DNA of 64,000 nucleotides, taken from positions 155,628,001 through 155,692,000 of the forward strand of contig NC_135787.1 of assembly GCF_051106095.1 (NCBI RefSeq), given 5' to 3'. This document shows, piece after piece, positions 12,201 to 23,700 of the stretch. The DNA is from Pogona vitticeps. Lineage: Eukaryota; Chordata; Lepidosauria; Squamata; Agamidae. Every line of letters begins with the position of its first letter. Within the stretch, counting starts at the first letter, position 1. The notes below the pieces were generated by a model. The model was not told where the DNA came from, did no database searches, and saw only the letters and a list, made by a program, of their open reading frames with translations. The position numbers were made by a program, and so were the translations under genes.

Positions 12201-12985
12201 TTGGGTCTCAGATTGCCACTGAACTCTGCCTTCCCTAACTTAGAGCCCGCCCCAATGGTGTTTAACTACAACACCCATTAGCATAACCATCCTGGCTGAG
12301 GACACTGGGCATTGTAGTCAAAGCCACACAATGGGGGGTGTTAGATAATGAAACACTAACCTAGATGATCTGGGAGTTTGCCAAGCTTTGTTGTTGTTGT
12401 TGATGATGATGATGATGATGCTGTTACAGTTGTTTGGAATGGTGCCTAGGTGGAAGATATTTAAAGAGGAGGCCTACTCATCTCTGTAGGAGGACAAAGC
12501 ACTTCTGATACTCAGTAGCAGGCAGGATCATCCAAACATGAGAGAAAGTGACCGTGCAGTGCTATTCTTCTTCAGCTCAGACACGTGCAACAACATACCC
12601 CCATGAGTCCTATCCTAGTTTCCCTGCTCTTCTGTTCTTTTTGCAAGAATCCAAATCGCTTTGGACTCTCTTCCTCTCTCCCACTTCCATATCTCTCTCC
12701 CTCTTCATTTGCTTCCCCTGGGACTAAATTCCCTCTCTTCCATGGTATCTGCCTTTGTCCATTGCTTAAATCTGTGAGATGCATCCAAGTATAAAAAGTG
12801 AAGGCTCAAAATCATCAGTATTGAAAAGATACAAGAAACAAGAAAAGATACAAAGGATATAAGGAATTAGTTGTGAATGGAACAGAAGAAACAAAGTCAC
12901 TATTTATCTAGTTTATAGCCAGCCTTACTTGTTAAGCAAGACAGTCACATTAATAAGTGGGGTATTGGGGGTGTGAAAGTATATC
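9216..12985. other. intergenic, no gene seen
   Basis: No exon supported. Holds weak copies of a dispersed repeat with the word TAGTC/GACTA plus CCCATCATCC (near 9440-9500 and 12225-12330), short CT-rich tracts near 10180 and a TTG/GATGAT tract at 12388-12420. The segment 10745-11120 has a CCAAT-like and AT-rich promoter texture but no convincing ends. Confidence 0.35.
12388..12420. repeat. (TTG)n(ATG)n compound microsatellite
   Basis: TTG units pass directly into ATG units. Confidence 0.8.
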
Positions 12986-12991
12986 CTTCTT

Positions 12992-13295
12992 CTTAGGCAT
13001 CCTTCAGTCTCGAGAGATTATGGTAACGTGCTCTGAGCTGGAGTGTCCTCTCCAGAGCATGAAGCCTGGATAAAGTAATATGGAGGATAGGCTGTTACCC
13101 AAGCAGCAGATCCCCCCTCTCCACATTGCTGAAATGGTCCAATGGAAAGGCAAGAGCTAATACAACTGGTTCCAGCAACGTTGCAGGAGTTGACATAATG
13201 ACACGAACTGCCTCCGGGACTCCAGCTCCGGATTTTGCCTCTAGGTTAACTCCTGAAGCCTTTTGCGTCAGTAGATATAGCCACAAGGCAGTGGA
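12992..13295 (-). mobile_element. repeat sharing the 3' tail of the RTE-like LINE (minus strand)
   Basis: In reverse complement the last 43 or so bases (CGAGACTGAAGGATGCCTAAG and the AGAGCACG..ACCATAATCTC stretch before it) match the 3' terminus of the LINE at 54177-56921. The upstream part (13040-13295) does not match that LINE at all. It ends in a short AAG repeat. It is either a non-autonomous partner using the LINE tail or a second LINE lineage with a different 3' region. Confidence 0.55.
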
Positions 13296-13824
13296 GGTTT
13301 GAAATCAGAGTTTTCCTTCTCGTAGATAGGCTGCCTTACATGGCTGATGAGCCCCACCTACATATTACTCAGCATTCCCCCTTGCCCAACTTGGTAGTGG
13401 TTGAGGCTGGGTAAAGTTCAGGTTCACAGAAAAATTAGTGTGAACACCAGGAATTAAATTGCAGTTGTGGGTTTTGTTTAATGGGAGAAAAGACTGCTGA
13501 AGATACTCGCCTGTATGCTGTCCAATGACAACTGTACCCTGATCGGTCCATGGTCAAAGGATGAAAGGCAGAAGGCAATAATCTCTTGCACAAATTGCAA
13601 AGCCTCACCATTTGCAACAGCAGGGTCTTCAGCTTGCATAATTCCACAAAGTGCTGCAGGTGCAAAGCCATTATGTGCCACATTTTAAAATAAGACAGTG
13701 GCAACAGTGACCAAGGGGGTGTTGAGCAGACAAAACTGAAGACAAGAATGGACCTTCTCTGAAATTCAGTTTCCATCTTGTATTGTGGCAACACCAATAC
13801 AGAAAGACAGGTTTAGACTCAATG

Positions 13825-13874
13825 TAAGAGCATGTTACAATGCATCCATAATGAAGCATTGTAACATGCTCTTA
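13825..13874. repeat. perfect 19-bp inverted repeat (hairpin)
   Basis: TAAGAGCATGTTACAATGC (13825-13843) is followed after 12 bases by its exact reverse complement (13856-13874). No flanking repeat family is recognised. It could be the core of a decayed foldback element or a small RNA hairpin. Confidence 0.8.
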
Positions 13875-13879
13875 AAACA

Positions 13880-16750
13880 ATATGCATAACTTCTTTCTTT
13901 AAATCAATGAAATTTAACCCGTAACTTAGTAAAACATTTACGGCTTAATAAACTTCCTTTCACTACCTAATAAAATGCTTGATACACATTCAATAAAACT
14001 TTTTGAATGGTAGTACAACTTTCGAAAGAAAAACATGAATAGCATCTGAAAATCATATGTCGAACAGCTGCAGCTTTTGATTTTCCAAAGGACAATGCGA
14101 TGGAGTTGGGCAGTCCCAAATTCCAAACAATACTGAACTGATTTGGATTGATTTGTATGGAATCCAGACTGAAATAGAGTGACCGGGTTTGGATTTTGGG
14201 CAAAGGAAGATGGCGTTGCAGATTGAACTGTATGGAGCATATATCAAATTGTATGGGCACAGCCAGCTTCTGTCTTTTTCTTGCCTTGTCATATCTTGTC
14301 TTTTCATGTCACTTAATTTAATTTTGGTTCGTTTTTCCTTTTTGAAAGAAGCAAGTTATAAAGGTGGTTACTATGCAAACCTCTGACGCTAGTTATCTGA
14401 AGTTTGATGGGCCTATTCCCCTCTTTGGGGTCTGTTACATTTCCAAATTTCAGGCACATCGAATACAACAAATTTATAAGCATTTTGGCTTTCCAATGCA
14501 AACCAGAATGCCTATAAATCTGCTGTATTTACTTTGTAGGCGTTTTGGTTCTCCGGGCTCAACTGGAAGAACTGGAAGTGGAGAAATCAGCTTGGATCTG
14601 GCACACAGTTTGAATCAGGCGGGACACAAATAGTTCCAGGCCACATCACAATGTCTTCCAAAGCCCTTAATTGGCTCCAAATCAGGTTGGGAGACACATG
14701 CACAGCCATAAATTAAAATATTATACATTTTTATCAAACTTAGCTATCCTTTCTTTTCAAAGGCTCCCATTTGCTAAATGTGTATGAATCACTGAAAGTT
14801 TTTTCTTCACAGTTTAGCTACCCCACCCTTGTTTTTTTGGCTCCTTGAAGTACCTCATGGAAAATGTTATTGCTTTGAAATTGAATTGATTATACTCCTG
14901 AGCGAATAATGGCTAGAGCATCTTCCATTCCTAGGTCTTGAGCTTGTGAGGCTGTATTCACAGGTTTTCAAATCTGAGCAACCTTCTTCGTGAATTCCAA
15001 ACAAAACCAGAAATTCAGTCTTTTGCAGGACAACAAACAGCCCTTCACTTCGGGCTTCCAGTTTTCACCATTTATGAAGCCAAGGGATGGAGTCCAATTC
15101 AAGCCCACAATACAGATTTCTTGCATTTAACTATTCAAGAATTATGTTACTCTGGAGATTGTTTTGTTCTGCTTTTAAGGATATTTCAGCAATTAGGGTA
15201 CTTGTGATCATGAAAAAGACTTGAATGAAGAGACTTTGGTGGGATGAGGGCATCTTTCCAATAAAGATTTTTTTTTTTGGCACACTCTCATTATCTTATT
15301 TATTGGGGTGGAGGGGGGGAATTGTGAGCCCCATTCTTAAATTGCTCCTGTTCTTAAAACAAGCTGTTGTTCTTGATATTGAGACTATGTCTGACTGTCA
15401 TACAGCTGTAGGAGGAATAGTACACTTGTTTCCCCCACCCTGGCTCAAGGGCAAACACAGTCTAAAAATGATATAATGGTAAATACATTCATTTGCTGTA
15501 CATCAATGAAACACCTTACTATCATCAGAATAAACACCACACACACAAAAAGAAGCCCCAACAGTCAGGCTGTAACTACTGTGCAACTACCTGGGAAAAT
15601 ACTGTAAGTATGTCTTAGCGTAGAGCTGAAATGATAACAATAGTAGGACCTTTCTAAGTTCTTTGAGTATAGCATTATACAAAAATGGGGATACTTCAGA
15701 AAATGTCTGCATCTGAAGTAACATGCACAGCAGTCTTCTCTTCAAGGGCATCAACAGAGAAGTGCTTCTTCGAGTCCACAGATAAATAGATGGTTCTTGA
15801 GACATTTAGTATTCTTCCTGCTGCTCATGTAATTTGACCCCTTTTTTCTAGCTTGTTTTCCCTGCTTTCAGCTTAAGTGGTGCCATCAGGGCAAGACTTT
15901 GGAGGAGAAACCTATAACTCCACTTATAAGGATGAACAAAGAGCAAGTCTAAGTGAGACACTAGCCTTAGAAGCAATTGAAGTGCTGTCTGAAATCCTTT
16001 TGCATAGCATAGTAAGAGCCTTAGTGAATTTCTTCATATAACACCCCTTAGGAATTTTTACTAAAGGATGCTATAGATAGAGAAATATCTCAATATCTCA
16101 AATAAAAAAAACAATGGAAATCCTATGAAAATGACATCGTAATTAAAGTTCATGGAAGACACTTCCTCCTACCCAGTTTTGAAATGGGGGATTCTAGGAA
16201 TTGTATCCAAAAAAGCAGCATTTCTCAGCTCTCTTCCTACCCCCTTTCTGTGATTGACTGTTTAATGTTGTGATAACTTGCCTAAGCTGCTACTGTTTCA
16301 GAAGCTTTTCAGATAAACCTTTTCCAACTGTATGAGTCTTCTCAACACGGTGCTCTCCAGACATGTCAGATTCCATGCAGATATGTTTGAAAGAAATTTG
16401 TAAACTATTAACAGGGTATTATACTGGGATAGGAAGACCTATTTATACCTCCCAAGTGTCAAGTGTATGAGTGTGTGTGTTTGTTATCTTTGCCGGTATT
16501 GAATCCAAGAATATGTAATGCTTGGTTTTATAGAATATTTAATGTTGTAAACTTGTGCTCCTTTAATGGCACATGACATTAGTGTCAGCTGCGCCCATGA
16601 AAAATTATGGCTAGCACCCAAAATAGCATGCCTGTTTGATGCTACTTACTCCAACTTTCCTCCAAAGATCCTGCTGCATGATTAATTGTCTTTCCAAATG
16701 TGTAAAGGCGTGTTGGCTTTTTCCCTTTCCATCATCTGTCCTGTAGTCAC
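13880..16750. other. intergenic, no gene seen
   Basis: AT-rich, apparently unique sequence. Several overlapping short frames at 13938-14640 occur on both strands with no domain and no splice context, so I do not call them genes. Confidence 0.35.
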
Positions 16751-16756
16751 CTGTAA

Positions 16757-16805
16757 AGCTGCCCCAAAGGGCTCCCTGACCATCTGGAGCCAGTTTGGGG
16801 CAGCT
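16757..16805. repeat. GC-rich near-perfect inverted repeat
   Basis: AGCTGCCCCAAA and GGCTCC in the left arm pair with GGAGCC and TTTGGGGCAGCT in the right arm around a loop of about 10 bases. It stands out in AT-rich surroundings. Likely a small foldback element; no family assigned. Confidence 0.7.
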
Positions 16806-17419
16806 GTGAGGTCTAGCAAGGAGGGGGCATTTGGCAACATACTGTACATACTGTGTGTAAACAGAAGCGCCTTCTGCCTATGCCAGACATTCTTTGGATC
16901 TAAGCCTTTGCTACTGATAATATGATATTTTGTTGATTATTGTGATGTGTACAGCTGAGCTTCACCCAAGTGTGGAAACATTTTTATAATGTTTTGAACA
17001 ACTATAACAGATCAGAAATGCCCACAGAGGATCGTATCATGCTTGAATAAAACTGGGCATTGGAAAAGCTATTGGTGGCCATGCTGGCTATGTGATTCTG
17101 CGTTGTATCCCCTAAAAGAAACTCTTACTGCTTCTGATATGACTCACTTCAATTCTCTTTGGTGTTGGTAGGTCTGCCTTAGGAAGGAATAAATAAATAA
17201 AATAATAAATATGAAACTATACATTAGAATTGAATATGATCAAGAGGTGTGATTCAAAGTTGGTGGTGGTGGTGGGAAAAACGTGGAGGAGAGTGGGAGA
17301 ATCTGAGAAAGGCAACCCCTTTTATAATGATGGGTTATCTATAACCTGTAGTTTGGCCCTTAGTCTCTACAAAATGTGATGTTTGAAGAATATTGACTAT
17401 AGCTGTGACATTAACAACA

Positions 17420-17425
17420 TTTATT
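17420..17425 (-). terminator. candidate poly(A) signal of parietopsin
   Basis: AATAAA on the minus strand, about 180 nt beyond the stop codon at 17602. It is the nearest canonical hexamer downstream of the last exon. No GT-rich element was checked in detail. Confidence 0.4.
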
Positions 17426-17601
17426 TTAGAGGAATAAAGATGGGAAAAACCACTTACAGACTATACATCAGAAGTTTAGTCTCTTTCGGTGTGGAACAAT
17501 AATACTACCAAAAACATGATGAAATACATTGTTCTTTTTCTCCAGTTCAAACTGTACATAATGTTATTAAATTCAGCAAATGGTGCTTCAGAGAAACTCC
17601 T

Positions 17602-17739
17602 TCAGACTGGAGTCACTTGATTGAGCTTGGATGGTGTTTTGCGTTCAGCCGGAGCTGCTGAAGTTGAAACTTTTTCTTCTTCTGGGTTTGTCAGAACAAC
17701 ATGGCCACAAGTGATAAATTCAACCGCACAGTCACGAAA
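17602..17739 (-). CDS. parietopsin: parietopsin exon 4 (C-terminal tail)
   Basis: A 45-codon exon plus stop found 4.95 kb beyond exon 3, too short to stand out as an open frame. Acceptor TTTTTTTGTTCAG. Starts FRDCAVEFITCG, which continues NKQ to give the NKQFR helix-8 motif of opsins, then a Ser/Thr-containing tail ending QVTPV and TGA. C313 aligns with the palmitoylated cysteine pair of rhodopsin; tail serines and threonines are possible kinase sites. The intron is long mainly because of the BovB insertion. Confidence 0.88.
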   Translation of the reverse strand, partial: FRDCAVEFITCGHVVLTNPEEEKVSTSAAPAERKTPSKLNQVTPV

Positions 17740-20700
17740 CTGAACAAAAAAAGAGCAATTTTTGGTTCCAAGTGAAGTAGTATTCCTTGCTCCTACTTAC
17801 CTAAATATACAAACTTTCGAGCATGAACTTAAATTGAGCTCATATCCCTCTTCAGCCATGGAAACCTGCTAGGGAAGGGGAGGATTGGATCTGATAAAAC
17901 CTTAAATATCTCACTTACCTTGAAAGCTCTGTTAGGATTACTATAAGTTGCTGCCAACATGATGGCACATAACATAACATATTCTACACAAGCCAATTCA
18001 GGGGGAAAATATATCCTAGAGACAGGCCTTTTCACAAGCTTTTTCCATATGCTCACTACAGCATCACATATGTGCCTGTCTATGAATTATCGGAAGGCTT
18101 CTTTATTTGGGCTGAGCAGGATTAACTTTGGCTGCTACATTGGAAGATACCACTGCTATATTTCTGTGCAAAAGAAGCCCAGAACAGAGATGGAAAATGG
18201 TTTTTTTTTATACTATTATAGTTTCCAAAATTCCTAGTGAGCTCAAAATACCCAAGTCTGTTCATGCCAGTTTGTGGGTTTTAAGCAATGTAGCCCAAAT
18301 AAAATGTTTCCAAGCTCTGGAGTGTGTGCCTTGTTTGTAAGCAGAGTCATGCTTTCTGGGGTATTCCCCTATTGCAGACACCAGGATAGTAACCACAGTG
18401 GCAGGGGCTCCAGCCCACAGGATGGGCAATACTTATCCATTCTGTAATAGGGTTAACACTACAATAATGGACTGTAGGATCAGGTTTCTCAGTCCACACA
18501 CCTCCCTTTCCACACAATTCTTGCTGGTTATCTGGATCCTATTTTTAGTCCCTACTAGACTAGACTTGACTTGTTGTAGCTTTGGCCCAAGCTGCAAATT
18601 TTGAAGTTAACCCAAATACTGGCTGCTCAAAGAATGCAAATACCCAAACCTGTGCCACTCTCACGTGAACCAAACATTACCCAACAGGATAGTCAACCAT
18701 TGGGCACCAGAACTGCTATGGTTGTAGCACCAGCAAATTAATAGGAAGTCTGGAGCCTATATATCTGCTAACAGTGCACATTTAGTATTTGACCCTGCAA
18801 TTCCTGTGCAGTAAAGGCTGTCAGAGATATTGCTATTCCTTCAAAAGACTTAATGCTTTATGACCTCCCCACACACTTTACTAAATCTTTTATGAGATTA
18901 TGACAAGTTTACCTGAGCATGACTCCGCAACATAATGTTATTATATTAAGCAAAAGAAACATTGTGATGCATAGGGAGAAAAATAGCACCCAATGCAATA
19001 ACATCCTGTACTCGATTAACAGTTTAGATGAAGTATGTTAATTCATTTATGGCACCATATTGGAAGGGAAGGAAATATAGATATAAATGAGGAAGATCAT
19101 CAGAAGACAACAATAAAGTGAATACAGACAGTGTCAACTGCAATGTACAGTACAGGATCCCAGTCCTATCAATTGAGGGAACCTGTTGTACGAGGCCTTG
19201 ACCAAGAAAGGTATTTGAATGTGACCATCAATATTAGTGTGTAGCATGCCCTTGTTAGATTGAAATATTTGTGGAAAAAAAGGGTTCCTCTAGATCAGTG
19301 GTCTCTGTCTTTGCCCCCAAGATACTGTTGGATTTCAGCTCCCAGATGCCCCAGCCCACAAGGCCAATGTAGACCAACAACATCTGAATTTAAATTTAGG
19401 AGTCACTAATCTAGGGATATAATCCCCTTCACGGATTGCTGCCTTGTCATGGCGAAGGGCCTTGAGTAACTCAGAGAAGCTTTGGGCTATGCCGTGTAGG
19501 GACACCCAAGACGGACAGGACATAGTAGAGAGTTCCGACTAAACACAATCCACCTGGAGTAGGAAATGGCAATGCCACTCCACTATCTTTGCCAAGAACT
19601 CCCCATGATCAGAAACAAAAGGCTAAAAGATATGACGCTGGAAGATGGGCCCCTCAGGTCGAAAGGCGTCCAACATGCTACTGAGGAAGAGCAGAGGACA
19701 AGTACAAGTAGCTCTGAGCTAATGAAGTGGTTGGGCCAAAACTGAAAGGACAGCCAGCTGTGGACATTCCTGGAAGTGAAAGGAAAGTCCGATGCTGCAA
19801 AGAAAAATAATGCATTGGAACCTGGACTGTAGGATCTATGAATCTTGGTAAGATGGATATGGTCAAACAGGAGATGCATTCACATCCTGGGCACCCGTGA
19901 ACTAAAATGGACAGGAATGGGCGAATTCAATTCAGATGATTGCCATATCCAATATCATGGGCAAGAATCATGTGGAAAAAATGGAGTAGCCCTCATAGTC
20001 AACAGAAGAATGGGAAAAGCTGTACTGGGATACAATCTCAAAAATGATAGGACGATTTCAATATGAATCCAAGGCAGACCTTTCAACATCACAATAATCC
20101 ACGTTTATGCACCAACTGCCGATGCTGAAGACCAATTCTATGAAGACTTAAAACACCTTTTAGAACTGACACTATGGAAAGATATTCTTCTCATTATAGG
20201 GGACTTGAATGCTAAAGTAGGGAGTCAAGAGATAAAAGGAACAACAGATAAGTCTGGCCTTGGAGTTCACAACAAAGCAAGGCAAAGGCTAATAGAGTTT
20301 TGTCAAGAGAACAAACTGGTTATCACAACACTCTTCTCCAACAATACAAGAGGTGACTCTACACATCACCAGATGGGCAATACCAAAATCAGATTGATTA
20401 TGTTCTCTGCAGCCAAAAATAGAGAAGCTCCATGCAGTCAGCAAAAACAAGACCTGGAGCTGATTGTGGCTCTGATCATCAGCTTCTTATAACAAAATTC
20501 AAGCTTTAACTGAAAAAAGCAGGAAAAACCACTGGGCTCCTCAGGTATAATCTAAACGAAATCCCTTATGAATACACACTGGAAGTGAAGAACAGGTTTA
20601 AGGAACTAGATTTGGTGGACAAAGTGCCTGAAGAACTATGGATGGAGGCTCTTAACATTGTACAAGAGGCAGCAACAAAAACCATCCCAAAGAAAAGGAA

Positions 20701-23700
20701 ATGCAAGGAAACCAAGTGGCTGTCCAACAAGGCCTTAGAAATAGCAGAGAAGAGAAGGGAAACAAAATGCAAGGGAGATAGGGAAAGTTACAGAAAATTG
20801 CTGACTTCCAAAGAATAGCAAGGAGAGACAAGAGGTCCTTCTTAAATGAACAATACAAATAAATAAATAGAGGGAAATAATAGAAAGGGCAAAACTAGAG
20901 ATCTGTTCAAGAAAATTGGAGATATTAAAGGAAAGTTTTGTGCAAAGATGGATGTGATAAAGGACAAAAATGGGAGGGACCTAACAGAAGCAAGAATACA
21001 CAGAGGAATTATACCAGAAAGAGCTGGATGTCCTGGACAACCCAGATAGTGTGGTTGCTGACCTTGAGCCAGACATCCTGAAGTCAAGTGGGCCTTAGTA
21101 AGCATGGCTAACAACAAGGCCAGTGGAGGTGATGGCATTCCTGTTGAACTATTTAAAATCTTAAAAGATGATGCTGTTAAGGTACCACACTCAATACGCC
21201 AGCAAGTTTGGAAAACTCAACAATGGCCAGAGGATTGGAAAAGATCAGTCTACATCACAATCCCAAAGAAGGACAGTGCCAAAGAATGCTCCAACTACCA
21301 TACAATTGCACTCATTTCACACGTTAGCAAGGTTACACTCAAAATCCTCCAAGGTAGGCTTCAGCAGTACGTGGACCAAGAACTCCCAGAAGTAGGAGCT
21401 GGATTTCGAAGGGGCAGAGGAACAACAGACCAAATTGCTAACATGAGTTGGATTATGGAGAAAGCCAGAGAGTTCCAGAAAAACATCTACTGTACTTCTG
21501 CTTCATTGATAACACAAAAGCCTTTGACTGTGTGGACCACAGCAAACTATGGCAAGTTCTTAAAGAAATGGGAGTGCCTGACCATCTTATCTACCTCCTG
21601 GAATTCTATACGTGGTATAGGAAGCAACAGTTAGAACTGGATATGGAACAACTCACTGGTTCAAAATTGAGAAAGGAGTACAACAAGGCTGTATATTGTC
21701 TCCTTGCTTATTTAACTTATATGCAGAATACATCATGGTAAATTCTGGACTGGAGGAATCCCAAGCCAGAATTAAAATTGTCGGAAGAAATATCAACAAC
21801 CTCTGATATGCAGATGATACCTCTCCGATGACAGAGTGTAAAAATGGTCTGAAGCTCAACATCAAAAAAACTAAGATCATGGCCACTGGCCCCATCACCT
21901 CCTGGCAAATAGAAGGGGCAGATATGGAGGCAGTGACAGATTTTATCTTCTTGGGCTCCATGATCACTGCAGATGGTGACAGCAGCCACGAAATTAAAAT
22001 ACACCTGCTTCTTGGGAGGAAAGCAATGACAAACCTAGACCGCATCTAAAAAGCAGAGACACACCTTGCCAACAAAGGTGTGCATAGTCAAAGCTATGGT
22101 TTTTCCTGTAGCAACATATGGAAGTGAGAGCTGGAACATAAAGAAGACTGACCTCTGAAGAATTGATGCTTTTGAATTGTGGTGCTGGAGGAGACTCTTG
22201 AGATTCCCCTGGACTGCAAGGAGAACAAACCTATCAATTTTGCAGGATATCAACCCTGAGTGCTCACTAGAAGGACAGATCCTGAAGCTGAGACTCCAGT
22301 ACTTTGGCCATCTCATGAGAAGGGAAGACTCCCTGGAAAAGACCCTCCTCTTGAAGGCAAGAGGAGAAGGGGACAACAGAGGATGAGATGGTTGGACAGT
22401 GTTATCGAAGCTACCAATATGATTTTGTCCAAACTCCAGGAAGCAGTGGAAGACGGGAGGGCTTGGCGAGCTCTGGTCCATGGGATCACGAAGAATTGGA
22501 CATGACTTAACGACTAAACAACAACAATAATAACAAAATTATATTGTCTCTTAATGTCCTCTTCTCCAGAGTGTCTAAGCATCCAATTTATTCAACTGCT
22601 CCTTGAAGTTTTTCAGACTCAAGCACGTGGTTCAGTTTATCCTTCGAGACAGGTTTTGCAAGTCTTCAGCATTTCTTACCAAACAGTACTTACCTGTTTG
22701 TTCAAGAAGATGTAAATGATGGGGTTGTATACTGGACTTGTCTTTGAGAGATATGTTGGGATGGTTGCAGCCAGAGGTGAAATATTTAGTGATGGCTTAA
22801 AGACAACTGTAAGAGCAAAGATAGTGTACGGTAACCAGCAGATTAGAAAAGCCACCACCATCACAAGGACCATAATTACAGCTCGGAACTCTTCCTCTGG
22901 GTTACATTTTCCTCCCATTTGTTCAACTTTCTTATTTAGCTGTGGGGAAAAAACAACCACTCAATTAAAGCCATTTATTCAAGTAGTCATGGGCTTATGT
23001 TTATCATATACATTAAAACCTACATGCCAAAGAACTTATATGGAGTGTACAAAAGCTAGAGCTGGATGAAGTTGGTATCTGGTTGAAAAGCCAGAAATTG
23101 TGAGTTCAATTCCCCACTGTGCCCCCCCAGGAGAAGAGCCAGACTGTGTAGCCTTGGGCAAGCTGCACAGTCCCAGGGCATCCAAATGTTCAACCACTTC
23201 TGAATACTCAACACCTAGAAAACTCTGAAAAAGGCTTGTCATAAATCAGTTCATTTTGAATTATACTGTTGTTCCTGTAGTTTTAAATGCTTCTACATTT
23301 TGATTTCTACAATATAAATTATTATGAAGACCTTTAAAGGATAGTAAAACAGGCTGCAGATTTAAAATGAACATAAAACCACATACTAGAAGTTTGTATA
23401 TCAATATGTTATGAAAAGACAATGAAACATATTTATTTTAAAAATACCAAAAAATTAATGATTCTGAATGGTAGCCGTGTGCATTTTTGCTTCTAATTTA
23501 AGAACACATGTTGTCATAGCTTGAGTTGTTTCAGCCAAATCCCTTTAGGATGTCCTCAAATGGATACCGAGGAATGTGTTATATGTGGTTTTAAAGACAC
23601 ACATTTAAAAGTCTTTCATGATGCAAATAAGAATATGAAAATAGACAAGGATATAAGAAATGTGTGGAAAAATATATATTAACTATCAATGTCAAATTGC

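Noticed and set aside
13938-14633. Overlapping 62-100 codon frames on both strands
   Set aside because: Mutually overlapping, no domain or splice context.
19290-19400. hAT MITE beginning CAGTGGTCTCTG
   Set aside because: The right end and duplication do not match cleanly; mentioned only as intron content.
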